The translations under genes and the position numbers were made by a program. The notes below the pieces were generated by a model. That model was given only the letters and a program-made list of their open reading frames with translations, was not told the origin of the DNA and searched no databases. From Iris pallida (Eukaryota > Streptophyta > Magnoliopsida > Asparagales > Iridaceae), in assembly GCA_029216955.1 (NCBI GenBank), contig JANAVB010029819.1:36320831-36384830 (forward strand): a stretch of 64,000 bases of DNA, written 5' to 3'. Of the stretch, positions 9,406 to 22,534 are shown one piece after another (within the stretch, counting starts at the first letter, position 1; the number at the start of each line of letters is the position of its first letter).

Positions 9406-12400
9406 ATGCTGAACATCCTCTCCTGGAATGTCCATGGTCTGGTGAACAAACCTACCCAGAGGAGAATCACCAGTCTCACCAAAACTCATAAGATTGACGT
9501 TCTGATTATCCTTGAACCCAAAACCTCCTTTAAGAAACTTAAATCTATGCAGCTGATGTTCGGTTTCCTAACGGCCATTGCCGGCAGACACAACATTTGG
9601 ATCCTCGGTTCGAAGGACATCAAAATCAGAGTCATTGATGACTCCCATCAAGCATTAACCTGCTGGATGGAACACTCATCATTACCCAAGTGCGTCATCC
9701 TGTCCGTAGTTCATGGCAGCTGTGAATTCACCGAACGCAAACAGCTTTGGAACAATCTCCTAAACATCCACCTCCAGCACACCAACTTCTCTTGGCTGTG
9801 CATCAGGGACTTTAACGCGGTCACCAGCAGTGATGAGAAGACTGGCGGTCGTCCCCCCTCTTCCGGCCATGCAAGACTTCAATAACTTCATCTTCAATGC
9901 CCTCCTCTCTCCCCTTTCATTCAATGGCAACGCCTTTACCTGGTGCAACATGCAGGACGGTGATCGGTGCCAATACTCCCGTCTGGACAGAGCCCTAACC
10001 AACGCTCAATGGCATGGCATGGGGATCACATCCAAGCTCTCCCACCTCAACGCCACCGAGTCCGACCATGCCCCCTATTAGTGGTCATTACCGGTAACAT
10101 GAGCTCCAGCAAAAAAGGTTTTTGCTTCCTAGATCTATGGAGCCACCACCCCCAGTTCCTGAACATCATCTCCCAGGCCTGGAACAGCACGGAAAGCCCT
10201 TGCGGCTTGGAGCAAGCAAGCTTACAGAGACATTTTCCAGGCTATCCGAGAGGCTGAAGATGACGTCAACCGTGCAGAAATCAGGTTCTTGAATAACATA
10301 TCCCCAGAGGCCAGATCCGCTCTTAACCTCACCAAGGCTATCCTCAAATTTCGCCTGGAAGTGGAGACCGACTTCTGGAAGCAGAAAGCTAGACTCAAAT
10401 GGGACAGTGAAGGGGACAACAACTTGAGGTACTTTCACGCTTGCGTCAAAGGCCCCAGGCAGAATCTCACTCTACACCAAATTGCGGACACCAATGGGTC
10501 CATAATCAAAGACCACAAGTGCATCCAAATGATGGCGGTGGAATACTACTCCAACCTGTTCACCAAGGAAACGGTCATCAGGGACCAGGCTTTCCTTAAG
10601 GAGATTCCTCACCTCATTAACGACGAGGACAACACCCGGCTTGAGTCCCCCCGAACGAGATAGAAGTGAAAGACGCCATCTGGGCCCTAGACGAGCATAG
10701 CGCCCTCTGTCCAGATGGGTTTTCAGGATTTTTCTTTAGATCCTGCTGGAACATCATCAAGTTTGATATCCACGCTGCGGTCAGTGCCTTCTTTTAAGGT
10801 ACGAGGTATCCTAGAGCCATCTCGTGCACCAACCTTATCCTCATCCCGAAGAAAGGTAACCCGGAGATATTTCACAATTTTTGTCCAATCAGCCTTTGTA
10901 ACTTCACCAACAAGATCATATCCAAGATCGTCGCTACCCGCATGTCTTGCCTCCTTCTAAAGATCATTTTTAAGGAGCAGAGCGGCTTCATTCGAGGCAG
11001 AAACATCCAAGATAATATTATGCTTGCCCAGGAGCTGATCACCTGTATGAAGTTTTCAGCAAGAGGGAGCAATATTACTATCAAATTAGACATGGAGAAG
11101 GCTTATGATAGACTGAATTGGTAATTCATGATCAGGGTATTCAGAGCCTTCGAATTCTTCGAAACCTGGACCAACATTGTGTGGAGATCGATCAGCAACT
11201 CCAGGTTTTCGACGGTCATAAACGGTCAGGCTGACGGGTTTTTCAAATCGAGCCGCGGGGTCAGACAAGACGACCCACTGTCATCCACCATTTTTATTAT
11301 TACCGCCGATGCTCTGAGCAGGAACCTCAACAAAAAGGTTGGATCCACCAACTTTTACCACTACCATACTGCCAGTGGCTGCCCTATCATCATCCACCTA
11401 GCATTTGCTGACGACATCCTTATATTCTCCTCTGGGGACGCCGGGTCGGCGGAGGTGGTTCACAACACTCTCCAGAGGTACGCCAGGTGCTCGGGCCCGA
11501 AGGTTAATCCAGAAAAAAAATGTTATTTATACCGACCACAAGATCTCTAGAGAGCACACCGATACCCTTGCCAACTCCACCACTTTCCCCATCAAACACC
11601 CGCCTTTTCACTACCTTGGATGTCCTCTAGTGTACGACAAATCTAATTCTAGCATATTTGAGGACCTGATTAACCGTATCAGGAAGAAGCTCGAAGGATG
11701 GCACAACGCCATGCTATTCCCGGGTGGCAAGATGATCCTTATCAAATATGTCCTCACATCGGTTCCCATCTATACCCTTGCCGCGTGCTCTCCTCTAAAA
11801 AAAGTCCTCATTTTGATCGAGAGAATCATCAGCAACTTCTTCTGGGGCCATAGCAACGGCTACAACAAACACCATTGGGCTAGCTGGGATACCATGGTGC
11901 GACCGACCGAAGATGGGGCCCTGGGATTCACCAAACTTTCCCACGTTAATGCTTTTTCTATGAAATTGTGGTGGAAGATTCGCACCACCCAGAACCTATG
12001 GACCAGATTCATGAAGGCCAGATACTTCAAGCACATCCACCCAACGATGGCCATAGCCAACAGCAGATCTTCCCCAGCGTGGCGTCGTTCTCTTAATGGC
12101 CGCTCTCTTACTAAACTGGTCATGAGGCTGATTGTGGGAAACGACGAATCTTTCGCTTTCCTCGAACGATGGGTGGGAGATACCTTACTTCCAAATCTCT
12201 TGAAAGCCTACAAGTACTGCAAGATCAAAGACATGTGGAACCCCATCGACAATGATTGGAACTGGCCCATTGTGCAGGACTGGACAGGCCAAGCGGCGGT
12301 CGAGGCTATCCGTAACGGTGGGTTGACGATAGAGGTCAGCGCTGATGAGTTTCAGTGGAAGGCGGAGGCCTCCGGAAGTTTCTCTGTCAGATCGGCCAGA

Positions 12401-12910
12401 AGCTTAGTCCGGAGCCCTCCCACTCCGTGTCCTAGCATGGCTCCGCTCTGGCAGACATGTATCCCCAAGAAGTGGTCCTTCATCATTTGGAGGGCTATTC
12501 GCAAGATCCTCCCTACTGATGACTCCCTCACCATGCTCGGGTACAGCCTTGCTTCTGCCTGTACATGTTGTACCGACCACCGACAGGAATCTGTGGACCA
12601 CATCTTCTGCCAGGGTGACCTACCGAAAATGGTTTGGACCGTCCTCTCCCATCACTGCAAGATGCCCCTTGGGGTAGGAGGGTACGAGGAGCGTATAGGC
12701 GCTTGGGGAGCGGCATCCCATGGACACCAGATCGTGGCCGCTGCTGCTACATGGGTGATACGGAAGAACCGCAATAAGACGAGATACGAGGGGCGTCAAT
12801 TCTCCGCAGACCTTATCCTTAAGGAGACCACTAGGCAGTGTTGCAAGAGAAGGTCTCTCTACCACCACATCCAGCCTATCTTCTGGCACTCTCTCCTTTT
12901 CCCGGTCTAG
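9406..12910 (+). pseudogene. LINE ORF2: endonuclease and reverse transcriptase, disabled
   Basis: It starts ATG at 9406 with MLNILSWNVHGL, the first endonuclease motif. The EN continues with LEPKT and RDFNAV, where GDFN is usual. In a shifted frame come WCN...SRLDRAL and ESDHAPY, the catalytic SDH. The RT has LILIPKKG, EQSGFIRGRNIQDNI, LDMEKAYDRLNW followed by a TAA, RGVRQDDPLS and the catalytic FADDILIFS. The last open block (to 12910) has HYLGCPL, FFWG and a zf-RVT region (WRAIRKILPTDDSL...VDHIFCQG). I count frameshifts near 9850, 10080 and 11500 and stops near 10661, 10796, 11122. It would nick target DNA and prime reverse transcription. It is now dead. Confidence 0.85.
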
Positions 12911-13550
<640 letters not shown>

Positions 13551-14580
13551 AATCAACCCACCTTAGAAATAAATCTGTCCTTGAATTTAAAATATCTAGC
13601 ATATACATGAAAAATATTAGTAAATTATCAAAAGCAAGAAAAATATAAATCATTAAATGAAAATAGCAAAAAAAAATTTAAATAGAAGGATTGACAAAAT
13701 CATTGGTCAAAGTAGGATGAATAGGGTAGGAACAATAGTAAACGGGAACCTCGGTCTGGTCTTGAATTCTAGAAGACTTACAATAGGAGCAGACAATATA
13801 AGAAAAACAACGAATTTAGATAACTAGAAAAGACTACGATTCAAGGAATTATGTTAGAGGAGTCTGACCTATCTAACATCCCATCGGTATCCTATTCTCT
13901 CGATCAGTATCTAAATTCCATAATATCCATAAGTCATATATTCAAAAAAGCACAATTCAATTATTCAATCTAGATAAATAATTCGATATCCAATTTCTCA
14001 AATTCATATCCAATGATCTTATCAATAATCTTCAAAATTTTAATCCATAAAATTTAAATTCTAAATTCAAATCCCTACTTTTATAATTTCATCACATTTT
14101 TTTCTTCAATAAATCTATTAACGAATCAAAACATTTTATTAGCCACAACATATATCTTTCCAAAAATTTAAACACCAATATTTAGCAACTCTAATATTCA
14201 ACAATGATTAACCTTGAAGATCTAATTTGTCAACTGGCAAATCTATCCACCTAGATCATACCATCACATGAAAACACAAGATTAAATCCATACACAAAAT
14301 TTCCTAAAATATGAAAATTCTCAAATCCCAAAATTAATCATATATCCTTATCTTAACCACATAACCTATGTAGCAACCTTACTACCCAAGCAGTCTAAGT
14401 TTAATCAGGGCTTTCCTATTATTCCTAGCCCTAGTCATTATCCTAAAAAAATTGAATCAATCCTAATTGTGAATGAGCATTTTTCTAGTTGCAGGTTCGC
14501 AGTAGTACGACTACGTTATGTACTACCACGACTACGCATAATTTTACGAAAATGGACCTGCATGGGCCACCATAAAAACT
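13551..14580 (-). mobile_element. Non-coding interior of older minus-strand gypsy-like element
   Basis: About 1.0 kb between the LTR start at 13550 and the LTR end at 14581. It has a primer-binding site at 14555-14572 and a purine-rich tract at 13552-13565. I see no gag or pol remnant. If both LTRs belong to one element, it is a non-autonomous derivative with LTRs near 2.8 kb. The two LTRs are clearly diverged, so it is old. Alternatively it is a deletion product or two different elements abutting. Confidence 0.5.
14555..14572 (-). other. Primer-binding site complementary to tRNA-Ile(AAU)
   Basis: On the minus strand it reads TGGTGGCCCATGCAGGTC, identical over 18 nt to sites at 18381 and 33632. 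It lies 8 nt inside the LTR end at 14581 (TGTCAC on plus). From memory of plant tRNA-Ile(AAU), whose 3' end is CCTGCATGGGCCA plus CCA, the match is complete. Confidence 0.75.
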
Positions 14581-15723
14581 TGTCACTACCCTCTCCCGTT
14601 TTTTGGGATACGAGTACTTGGCCAAGCCAAGCTACGCCGCAATATCGATGGTAGTATGCTATCTTGACCTCAATAACAATCATCAACATAATATTTACTC
14701 ACAAATTTTTTTTATCTGCTCATTCACAATAACTATTCAATTTGCAATTCTGTTAATATATTAAAATACTATTTGGGAACAAACACGTTAAAACGTTTAA
14801 ATTCAAGACCATCTAATCTAACTAGAATCTATGGTTGGCCTCTAAGATACCCCTAATTCCACCCGAAGGAACCCGGAGCATGATAGCAAGTCATCAAAGA
14901 ATAGTCATCAAGAATCTGCCAACTGAAAAAATATCCAGTCAGGATTGGAACAAGTACAAGTTAAGCCGACACAATACAAATACAGTATAAAGCAATATAA
15001 CACTAAACATGTGAAACAATGATCAACGAAAATGTATACAATATGAACAAGAAATATGCAATATGATAAACTACATAAACGTGGACGGCTTGGGCGAACG
15101 ATAAGGTTATAAACGGCCTACCCCCGTAAACGGGAGAGTTGCTAACAATATAATCGGGCTTTTTTCATGTGCCTAGTAATTATACCCCTTTAATATCCAT
15201 ACCTCACAATCATATAGACACGGTCACAATAATGATCATGATAACGATAAAAAAACATGAAGAATAGTCAATCACTCAATCGTGTGTGTAAACAGTCAAG
15301 ACACAAAAATATCATGTATAAGTGAAATACAACAATATAAAGTAAACACACATGAAAGCGTCAACAAGTACTTGCCTCAGTTTGATTTGGAGCCGGCAGG
15401 CACGATATGATCATGTCGGCACAGAAATAGTATCAGAGGTCAAAACTACGCAAGATGATCTCAAAGGATGGAACGGACCGTGTCATTGAGTCCGAAATAG
15501 TGAAATTAGCTAGGGACGATATAGGGAAGCAAGAAGATAGGGAACGACTGGAATAGTTGTTGTCAAGAATTGATTTTCAAAGGTAATCGTATAAATAAAA
15601 TATTTATAAAAATATTATATATAAAAACTATATCAAAATAATTCTTAGATAAGTACTTAAAAAATATAGAAATCATGTTTTTAGGTCAAGCTATAATTTA
15701 GAAAATATGACAAAAATATTTTT
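14581..15723 (-). repeat. Older gypsy 5' LTR, downstream part
   Basis: The left end at 14581 begins TGTCAC on plus, so the LTR ends GTGACA on minus, as in the other gypsy LTRs here. It holds AGGCAAGTAC on minus (about 15367-15376), a word shared by other LTRs in the window. It is interrupted at 15723 by the young gypsy element and resumes at 26037. No gene is seen. Confidence 0.55.
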
Positions 15724-16368
15724 TGTCACCCTCATTTTCCATATTTCGTATTTATACTCGTAGTTGGATTTTGGCTTGTATTTTTAATTTTCTCGACTTG
15801 CAGAATTTTGGGTTTTCTCGTATTTCGGGTTTTGGTTCGGCTTGGTTTTAATTGGTTTGGTTTAGTTTGGTTGGTTTAATATGTAGTGGAACACCTTAAC
15901 CAACCCTCCTCCCTCAACACACCACAACTCCCCCACTTTATAACACCACCTACTTTCTCTCTCCTCTTTATTCTCTCATTTATTTCTTACAAACTTCTTC
16001 TTCTTCCTTCTTCCACACAACTCCCCAACCAATAGGCAAGTGCACCTTGCCAATAAATAAGCACCCAATTTTATTTGTCCATTTGATAGATTAGGATATG
16101 TAGATCAACATTAGAACTTGGAATTTTGTGATTTTGAGCTTTTATTCTTCTAGATCGAGGTTTTAACCATTTTCAGAAATCCTTGGTTTTGATCTATTAA
16201 ACTTTGATTTTTGCTTGTTTTGATGCTTCCATGTGGAAGAGAATTCGATTTTACTCAAGTTAGAACTTTGAAAATCTAGATTTGGTTTTGATTTGACAAA
16301 AATATGAAGATTTGAAGTTCTTGGTGTTCTTGGACTTGCTCTCGGCCAGGAAGAACAACCCTCTGCCT

Positions 16369-16715
16369 TGCGCTTTTTAGCGCATGGCCGATTGCGCACC
16401 CCCAGCCTGTGCTCTTTAGCGCATGGCCGATTGCGCAATCACTTGGCCAGTGCTTTGCGCTGTGCTGGATTGCGCTGGCGCAAGCTAGCCATGCGCAAGC
16501 CAGCCATGCGCAAAGTAACCCCTGTGCAATTCGACCATTGCGCAATCCATCTCTGCGCAACCAACTCCTGCGCAGTTCACTCCTGCGCAGCCTACCTTCT
16601 GCGCAATCCATCTGTGCGCCATCTGCCCCTGCGCACTTGGCACCCTGCGCAGTTGGTACCCTGCACAGCTCACCCTGCGCACTTGGCACCCTGCGCAGTG
16701 CATACCCTGCGCAAC
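16369..16715. repeat. TGCGCA palindrome array in LTR
   Basis: I count about 14 perfect TGCGCA hexamers in some 340 bp, spaced mostly 15-30 bp, often as CCCTGCGCA or CCATGCGCAA. Further near-matches (TGTGCA, TGCACA) look like CpG decay, because the 3' LTR has TGCGCA at the same sites. Long antisense frames here are by-products of the repeat. Confidence 0.9.
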
Positions 16716-16904
16716 CTACTTGTCTATGATGAATTTGTTATTTCTTGATCTTGGCTCTTCTATAGTCCTATTTTATATTAGTATTTTATCAGGTATTTTA
16801 CGCCCATTTTATATCCTTACGCCTTTTGGCATGAACTTGGTTTTGCTTAATATGTATGGAATAACTATTGTACACAGCATGGTATGACAAGGAACTAGTA
16901 TAAC

Positions 16905-17095
16905 ATGACAGTGACCCGTAGTGGTGCACTCCTGACATGACCAACCTGACTTGATAGTGGCCCGTCGTGGCGCACTCCTAACAAGTACCCTGACATGATT
17001 TACCTTGATAACTTGATAGTGGCCCGTGGCGGCGCACTCTTGACTTGACTTGACTTGATAACTTGACTTGACTTGCCTTGACACCGTGGGTGTTC
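16905..17095. repeat. CCCGT-GGYGCACTC repeats and TTGACT run in LTR
   Basis: Three degenerate units of about 60-70 bp share AGTGRCCCGT, then GGYGCACTC, then CTGAC or TTGAC. The last is followed by CTTGACTTGACTTGACTTG-type repeats with about seven TTGAC cores in 60 bp. The same block occurs in the 3' LTR and, diverged, at 63150-63310. Confidence 0.85.
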
Positions 17096-18380
17096 CTGCT
17101 TGCTTGTTTGCACAATCCACTTGTCTTGTTTTGCATCATGTCTAGGACGTGACTTCCTGGGTACCACGGCCAGGGACTCGCGCTAAATTGGATTAGACTA
17201 ATTATTAGATCAAACTAGAACATGGAGAATTCCCAGTCACAGGCAATCTCGTTATCTGGGTGCTTTAATGGACTTGTAGCTTGCCGACGAGTAGAGCACA
17301 TTTCCAGCACACTGTCATGTGTTGCACCCTCTAAGTCACCTAAGGGTATATCGTTTCCTGGGCGATGTACCCACCTATAACTCTCAACCCGCGGAAGGAT
17401 AACTGGATGGTCTGCAGGGCTTGGGACTGGGAGTTTCTCACTTGCATCTTGTTAGTAATTAGGCTTGTAATAACCCTAGTTAGTTAAAGTAGTAAGCCGT
17501 AGTACTTGCTTGGCCGATTGTGAATGAATGGTGTCCAGCCCTGTCTAAGTCTTGTCTAGCCTTGTACCTGGAACTCTTGATCATGATTGTTTTACTTATC
17601 TCTAACGATAAATGGGTAGAGACAGTGAGCTATTCAGGCGAAGGGGTACAATCCCGGTCCTTGTTTGGTTTAAGGATTGTAACCTGGCTTCCGAAATGGT
17701 TCCACGTCCCTAGTCGTTTATCGCCCTGTGTACTTTTATTACTTGTACTTTCTTTTATTCTTTATGTTCTGATATGCTGGCTTTTGTTCTTATTTGTGGC
17801 CTCCTTGTGGTACTTGCTCTTTCTGGGGTTTGACCCAGCTGGTTTTGTGTGGCCAGATTTCGGAGCAGCTCCCGAAGATCTACCAAGCTTCCAGCCCAAT
17901 GGTGACAACTAGACGGAACCCGGGCCAAGAGTGGGTTTTCCTTTTTGTTTCACCCACTTATATGTAAATTTATTCTTTTGAGGCGTTTAGCCGACGAGCA
18001 CCTGTTAGCTCGATGCACATTTACTTACTGTCTGCCTACGGGCTGTAAACATGATTAACAAATCCTAGGGTTGATCATGTATGACTGAACTCTTGCTAGT
18101 CCTATCATTTTGTACGACTAGCTTCATGATCATCCAATATGTAATATTTGGGATGCCTTATATATATATATATTTGATGCTCTAACATCTTGTAACTCTG
18201 TTAATTGCTTGAGATTGAGACAATAGGCTTGACCTTAAGAGACTGCTGGCTTGTAGTAAACCCTCATATCTAGACAGCCGTGACCGTATAGTTGAGATGT
18301 ATTCTATTTCAATATACGTAGCTGGCTGTGTCTGTCCCCGCTCTCCAGTATTCTGGTTCTGGGGCGTGACACGGTTTAAG

Positions 18381-18398
18381 TGGTGGCCCATGCAGGTC
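18381..18398 (+). other. Primer-binding site complementary to tRNA-Ile(AAU)
   Basis: TGGTGGCCCATGCAGGTC, 9 nt after the LTR end at 18371. The next base also fits, giving 19 nt. It is not the tRNA-Met site (TGGTATCAGAGC) used by most plant LTR elements. The same 18-mer is in the LARD (33632) and the minus-strand element (14555). Confidence 0.8.
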
Positions 18399-18433
18399 TT
18401 GGCATTCAAGAAATGTGAGGGTTTACCGAATAG

Positions 18434-19741
18434 ATGTCTCAATCAATATTCGTCCTTGATCTCTGCTCGTATCTTCAAATCCCTGAGAATCTCGACCTGA
18501 TCACATTGCTTGTATCATTGATCTGTCCTGGTCCTTTTCTTATTGTTCCCTATGTCGTCTTCTTCAGCGGCATTACTCCCGGACCTGCCAACCAGCCAGA
18601 GGAAGCTCGACAAGCACCCCAGCGCCAGGAAGATCAAGCTCAGCACTCTGGAGTAGCCTCCCGAGTTATGCTTCCCGGAGGCTCGGAACCTCCAGTTCAT
18701 GCAGCTCCGCCCGCTCAACCAGCTAGACAGGATGAGGGACCTTTGGTAGGGCTCATCAGAGAACTGCTTGCATCCCAAGATCGTCGAGGCGACGCCTTGC
18801 GCCAGGAAGTTCATGATGCACTAAACCGAGGAGGTCCCCAAGGGAATCAGGCGGCCAACAGTTTCAAGCGCTTGAACCCTCCCTTCTTTGACGGCAGTGA
18901 AGATGCGATTGCTGCAGACGCTTGGCTTCAGGATACCGAGGTAGTTCTAGAAGCAGCTAGGACACCTGAGAATGAGAAGGTGGCGGTGGTACGCCTACAG
19001 TTGTTAGACTTGGCTCGCGATTGGTGGGCGGCTCAGGCCATGGGGTTAGCGGCACCAGTCACTTGGGCGACGTTCAGAGAGAGATTCCAGACGAAGTACT
19101 TCGATGCGGTGGCACGGTACGACCTGCAGACCAGATTCACCAACTTGAAGCAAGGAGGCAGGACGGTCGATGGCTATGCGATCGAGTTTTCCAGGCTGAG
19201 TAGGTTCGCCCCCACCTTGGTGGCAACCGAATTCGATAGGGCCCAGCGGTTCCAGCAGGGGCTGCACTTAGAGATATTATTGGCTGTCGAGCAGTTCGAG
19301 CACCAGACATTCGATGCAGTATTGAAGGCAGCGAGGAGGCATGAGTATACCTCCCGGAGAATTGTGGACAGGACCGGAGACAGGAAGCGGTCCCACAACC
19401 AGATGTACCAATCTTCAGCTCCAGCCCCGGCAGCTAGGGGTATAACTATTGGAACTCCGAGGCGGGCAGCCTCGGTGACATCGGTTCAGCATTCGACCCC
19501 GACGTACCCGCAGCAGCAGAAGCAGAAGCAGTCTTCCGCGGTGGGATGTTCTCATTACGGGAAGCCAGGCCATGTAGTGGCAGAGTGTCGTAGGGCACAG
19601 GGATTGTGCCTGGCTTGTGGAGGAGCAGACCACCAGATAGGGACCTGCCCGAATAGAGGAGGTCCGTCATCATCCAATCTTTCTAGTTCTTCGGTGAGAG
19701 GACCAACCCCAGTTCCAGTCCAGCAACAGCAGCAACAGTAG
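18434..19741 (+). CDS. Gypsy Gag, ended by an in-frame TAG
   Basis: Retrotrans_gag fold at residues about 155-310: NPPFFDGSEDAIAADAWL, RDWWAAQ, WATFRERFQTKYF, RFQQGLH. Two zinc knuckles lie near the C-terminus. The first is CSHYGKPGHVVAEC, where the second Cys is Tyr. The second, CLACGGADHQIGTC, is complete. A Gln-rich tail runs into TAG at 19739-19741, a position where CAG would fit the glutamine run. The same frame continues into protease with no ATG until about 19868, so the ancestral product was one gag-pol polyprotein. The hydrophobic first ~45 residues are unusual, so the true start may be downstream. Gag would package element RNA. Confidence 0.85.
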   Translation: MSQSIFVLDLCSYLQIPENLDLITLLVSLICPGPFLIVPYVVFFSGITPGPANQPEEARQAPQRQEDQAQHSGVASRVMLPGGSEPPVHAAPPAQPARQDEGPLVGLIRELLASQDRRGDALRQEVHDALNRGGPQGNQAANSFKRLNPPFFDGSEDAIAADAWLQDTEVVLEAARTPENEKVAVVRLQLLDLARDWWAAQAMGLAAPVTWATFRERFQTKYFDAVARYDLQTRFTNLKQGGRTVDGYAIEFSRLSRFAPTLVATEFDRAQRFQQGLHLEILLAVEQFEHQTFDAVLKAARRHEYTSRRIVDRTGDRKRSHNQMYQSSAPAPAARGITIGTPRRAASVTSVQHSTPTYPQQQKQKQSSAVGCSHYGKPGHVVAECRRAQGLCLACGGADHQIGTCPNRGGPSSSNLSSSSVRGPTPVPVQQQQQQ

Positions 19742-22534
19742 TACCCGAGGCCATTGGCGCCCCAGGCCCAGGCCTTTCAGCAGCAGAACCAGCAGCAGAT
19801 CACCCAGGCTCCAGCACAGAACCGACAGAGGGGTTTCCAGCAGAGGGGACCCGCAGCTAGAGGTCAGGCTATGATGATGACCATGGAAGAAAAAGTTGCA
19901 CCAGGTGAGGTAGTGGCAGGTACTATTCTCGTCAACACTTTTCCAGCATCTGTATTATTTGATTCTGGTGCATCGCATTCATTCATGTCTGCACGATTCG
20001 TGACACGGATAGGGTTGGAGCCCAAGTCGTTATCAGTGAGGCTCAATATACTTACTGGTAATGGTCTTGTGGGAGTAGATCGAGTGTTTTCCTCGTGTCG
20101 GATCGTAGTTAGCGGTAGAGAGTTCCCCGCTAGGCTCATAGAGTTCCCTATGGCAGACTATGATGTAGTCCTAGGCATGGATTGGTTGAGGAACCATTAT
20201 GCTAGGATAGACTGCCATGTTGGCAGAGTTGTCTTTAGTATTCCCGGAGAGCCAGAGTTTTCATTTTCCAGAGGCACAGTAGAGCCATCTCCTCCAGTAT
20301 TGCGGATGGCAGTAGCAGCAGTGCAGTTGCCCCGGATAGTTGAAGAGTTTCCAGATGTCTTCCCAGAGGAACTTCCAGGAATGCCACCAGAGCGGGAGAT
20401 CGAGTTCACCATCGACTTGATTCCCGGGACAGCACCAATATCAGAGCGAGTCTACAGAATGGCGCCTTTAGAGTTAGAGATTTTGTACAAGATGATTGAA
20501 GAACTTAGAACCAAGGGATTCATTCGTGCTAGTGGATCGCCTTGGGGAGCCCCGATGCTTTTTGTGAAAAAGAAGGATGGTACGTCCAGGCTATGTGTTG
20601 ATTATCGTACCTTGAACTCAGTGACAATCAAGAACAGATACCCTCTCCCGAGGATAGATGATTTGTTTGATCAACTCAAAGGGGCTTCAGTTTTCTCGAA
20701 GATAGACTTGCGGTCAGGATACCACCAGATCAGAGTTAGAGAGCAGGACATCCCAAAGACGGCGTTCAGGTCGAGGTACGGGCATTGGGAGTTTCTAGTT
20801 ATGCCCTTTGGAGCGACCAATGCGCCGGCAGTGTTCATGGACCTCATGAACCGTATTTTCATGCCTTACTTGGACCAGTTTGTGATAGTGTTCCTTGATG
20901 ACATCCTGGTCTATAGCAAGAGTGAAGCAGAACACGAGCAGCATCTCAGAGTTGTCCTCCAGATTCTCAGAGAGCACCAGTTGTACGCCAAGTTCAGTAA
21001 ATGCGAGTTCTGGCTCGATCGTATTTCGTACTTGGGTCACATCATTACTCGAGGAGGAGTGGAAGTGGATCCCCAGAAGATTGTGGCTATCGAGGCATGG
21101 CCAGTACCCAGCTCAGTGGCAGAAGTTCGCAGCTTTCTTGGATTGGCCGGCTACTACCGGCGATTCGTCTCTGATTTCGCAAGGATTTCAGCGCCGATGA
21201 CTCAGTTGACCCGCAAGGATGTGCCATTTGTATTGACAGCAGAATGTCAGGAATCATTTGAGAAGTTGAAGCGAGGTTTGATAACGGCTCCCATTCTCAC
21301 CCTTCCAGATGGGACCGGAGGATTCACAGTTTATTGCGACGCTTCAGGCAGAGGGTTGGGATGTGTTTTGATGCAGCATGGGAAGGTAATTGCTTATGCG
21401 TCACGTCAACTCCGTGATCATGAGAAGAATTACCCGACCCACGGCTTGGAGCTAGCAGCAGTAGTGTTTGCACTTAAGTTGTGGAGGCACTACTTGTACG
21501 GAGACAGAGTGGAGATATTTACTGATCATAAGAGCCTGAAGTATGTTTTCACCCAGAAGGACCTTAATATGCAGCAGAGAAGATGGCTCGAGCTACTTGT
21601 GGACTACGATGTAGATTTGCAGTATCATCCAGGGAAGGCCAACGTCGTAGCAGATGCGTTGAGCCGGAGAGCCGGAGTTTATTTCCTGACGACGCAACCA
21701 GAGTTATTGTCAGATCTTCTGAAGATGGGAATTGAAGTGATTCTTCCTTCTAATGTGGCCTTGATGGCCAGCCTACAGATTCAGTCCACCATAGTTGAGA
21801 GGATCCGGACAGCACAGTTAGCAGATTCCAAGATTCAGCGGCTCAGAGCAGAGTGCGAGGCAGGGAGAAGGCCAGAGTTATGTATTCATGAGGATGGTAC
21901 ACTTCGACACGGTACACGTCTTTGTGTACCCAGTGGAGATATCAGACAGGAAGTCATGGCAGAGGCTCACAGTTCGCAGTATTCCATTCACCCAGGCGGT
22001 ACGAAGATGTACCGAGATATTCGTCAACACTTTTGGTGGAATGGTATGAAGAGGGAGATAGCCCGGTATGTCTCTCGATGTTTGGTTTGCCAACAAGTCA
22101 AGGCTGAACATCAGAGGCCAGCTGGACTTCTTCAACCTTTACCGATCCCAGAATGGAAATGGGAGCACATAACCATGGATTTCGTGACTGGGTTACCCAG
22201 ATCTCCGGCAGGCAGAGATGCTATTTGGGTCATTGTGGACAGGCTTACCAAGGTGGCACACTTTCTTCCATTTAGAGTTGGACAGTCGACGGCACAGCTA
22301 GCAGAGATATATCTCAGACAGATTGTCAGACTTCACGGAGTGCCAGTCAGCATAGTATCAGACAGGGATACGAGATTCACATCGCACTTCTGGCGCAGTC
22401 TTCATCAAAGTTTGGGGACTCGTCTCAAGTTCAGCTCAGCGTATCATCCGCAGACAGATGGGCAGTCAGAGCGTACTATACAAACTCTCGAAGATATGTT
22501 GCGGTCATGTACCCTTGACTTCGGTGGTTCGTAG
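19742..22534 (+). pseudogene. Gypsy Pol: protease, RT, RNase H, integrase core
   Basis: In frame with gag. The aspartic protease has [12 protein letters not shown] motifs are [39 protein letters not shown] and the catalytic FLDDILVYS. RNase H has [28 protein letters not shown] and FTDHKSLKY, ending ADALSRR. Integrase has a zinc region (H..H with CLVCQQVK) and the DDE core: [34 protein letters not shown]. The frame ends at TAG 22532-22534 in GGS-stop-EDHLHLVEFSYNN, where related elements have Trp (TGG). All catalytic residues I can check are present, so this stop is the main lesion. Confidence 0.93.

Larger units (their letters stand above)
15724..18371 (+). repeat. 5' LTR of young gypsy element
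   Basis: 2648 bp, TGTCACCC to GGCGTGACA. It contains a possible TATA (TTTATAA near 15936), AGGCAAGTGC at about 16034, the TGCGCA palindrome array (16369-16715), three CCCGT..GGYGCACTC repeats (16905-17040) and a run of TTGACT (17038-17090). Open frames in it, such as 17520-17912, are not protein-like and recur in the other LTR. Confidence 0.95.

Noticed and set aside
14555..14572. tRNA gene fragment for tRNA-Ile
   Set aside because: Only the 3' 18 nt are present, with no acceptor 5' strand, D arm or anticodon arm, and the position next to an LTR end fits a primer site.
16163..16748. Open frames on both strands over the TGCGCA array
   Set aside because: The frames are a by-product of the GC-rich repeat, are open in several phases at once, and recur in the other LTR. 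No protein motif.
16905..17095. Regularly spaced repeats considered as a CRISPR-like array
   Set aside because: Units are degenerate, spacers are repeats of each other, and the context is a plant LTR.
17520..17912. A 130-codon frame with hydrophobic stretches in the gypsy LTR (also at 25184-25576)
   Set aside because: It lies wholly inside a non-coding LTR leader. The membrane-like stretch comes from a T-rich tract. The LTR copies differ here by silent and non-silent changes alike.
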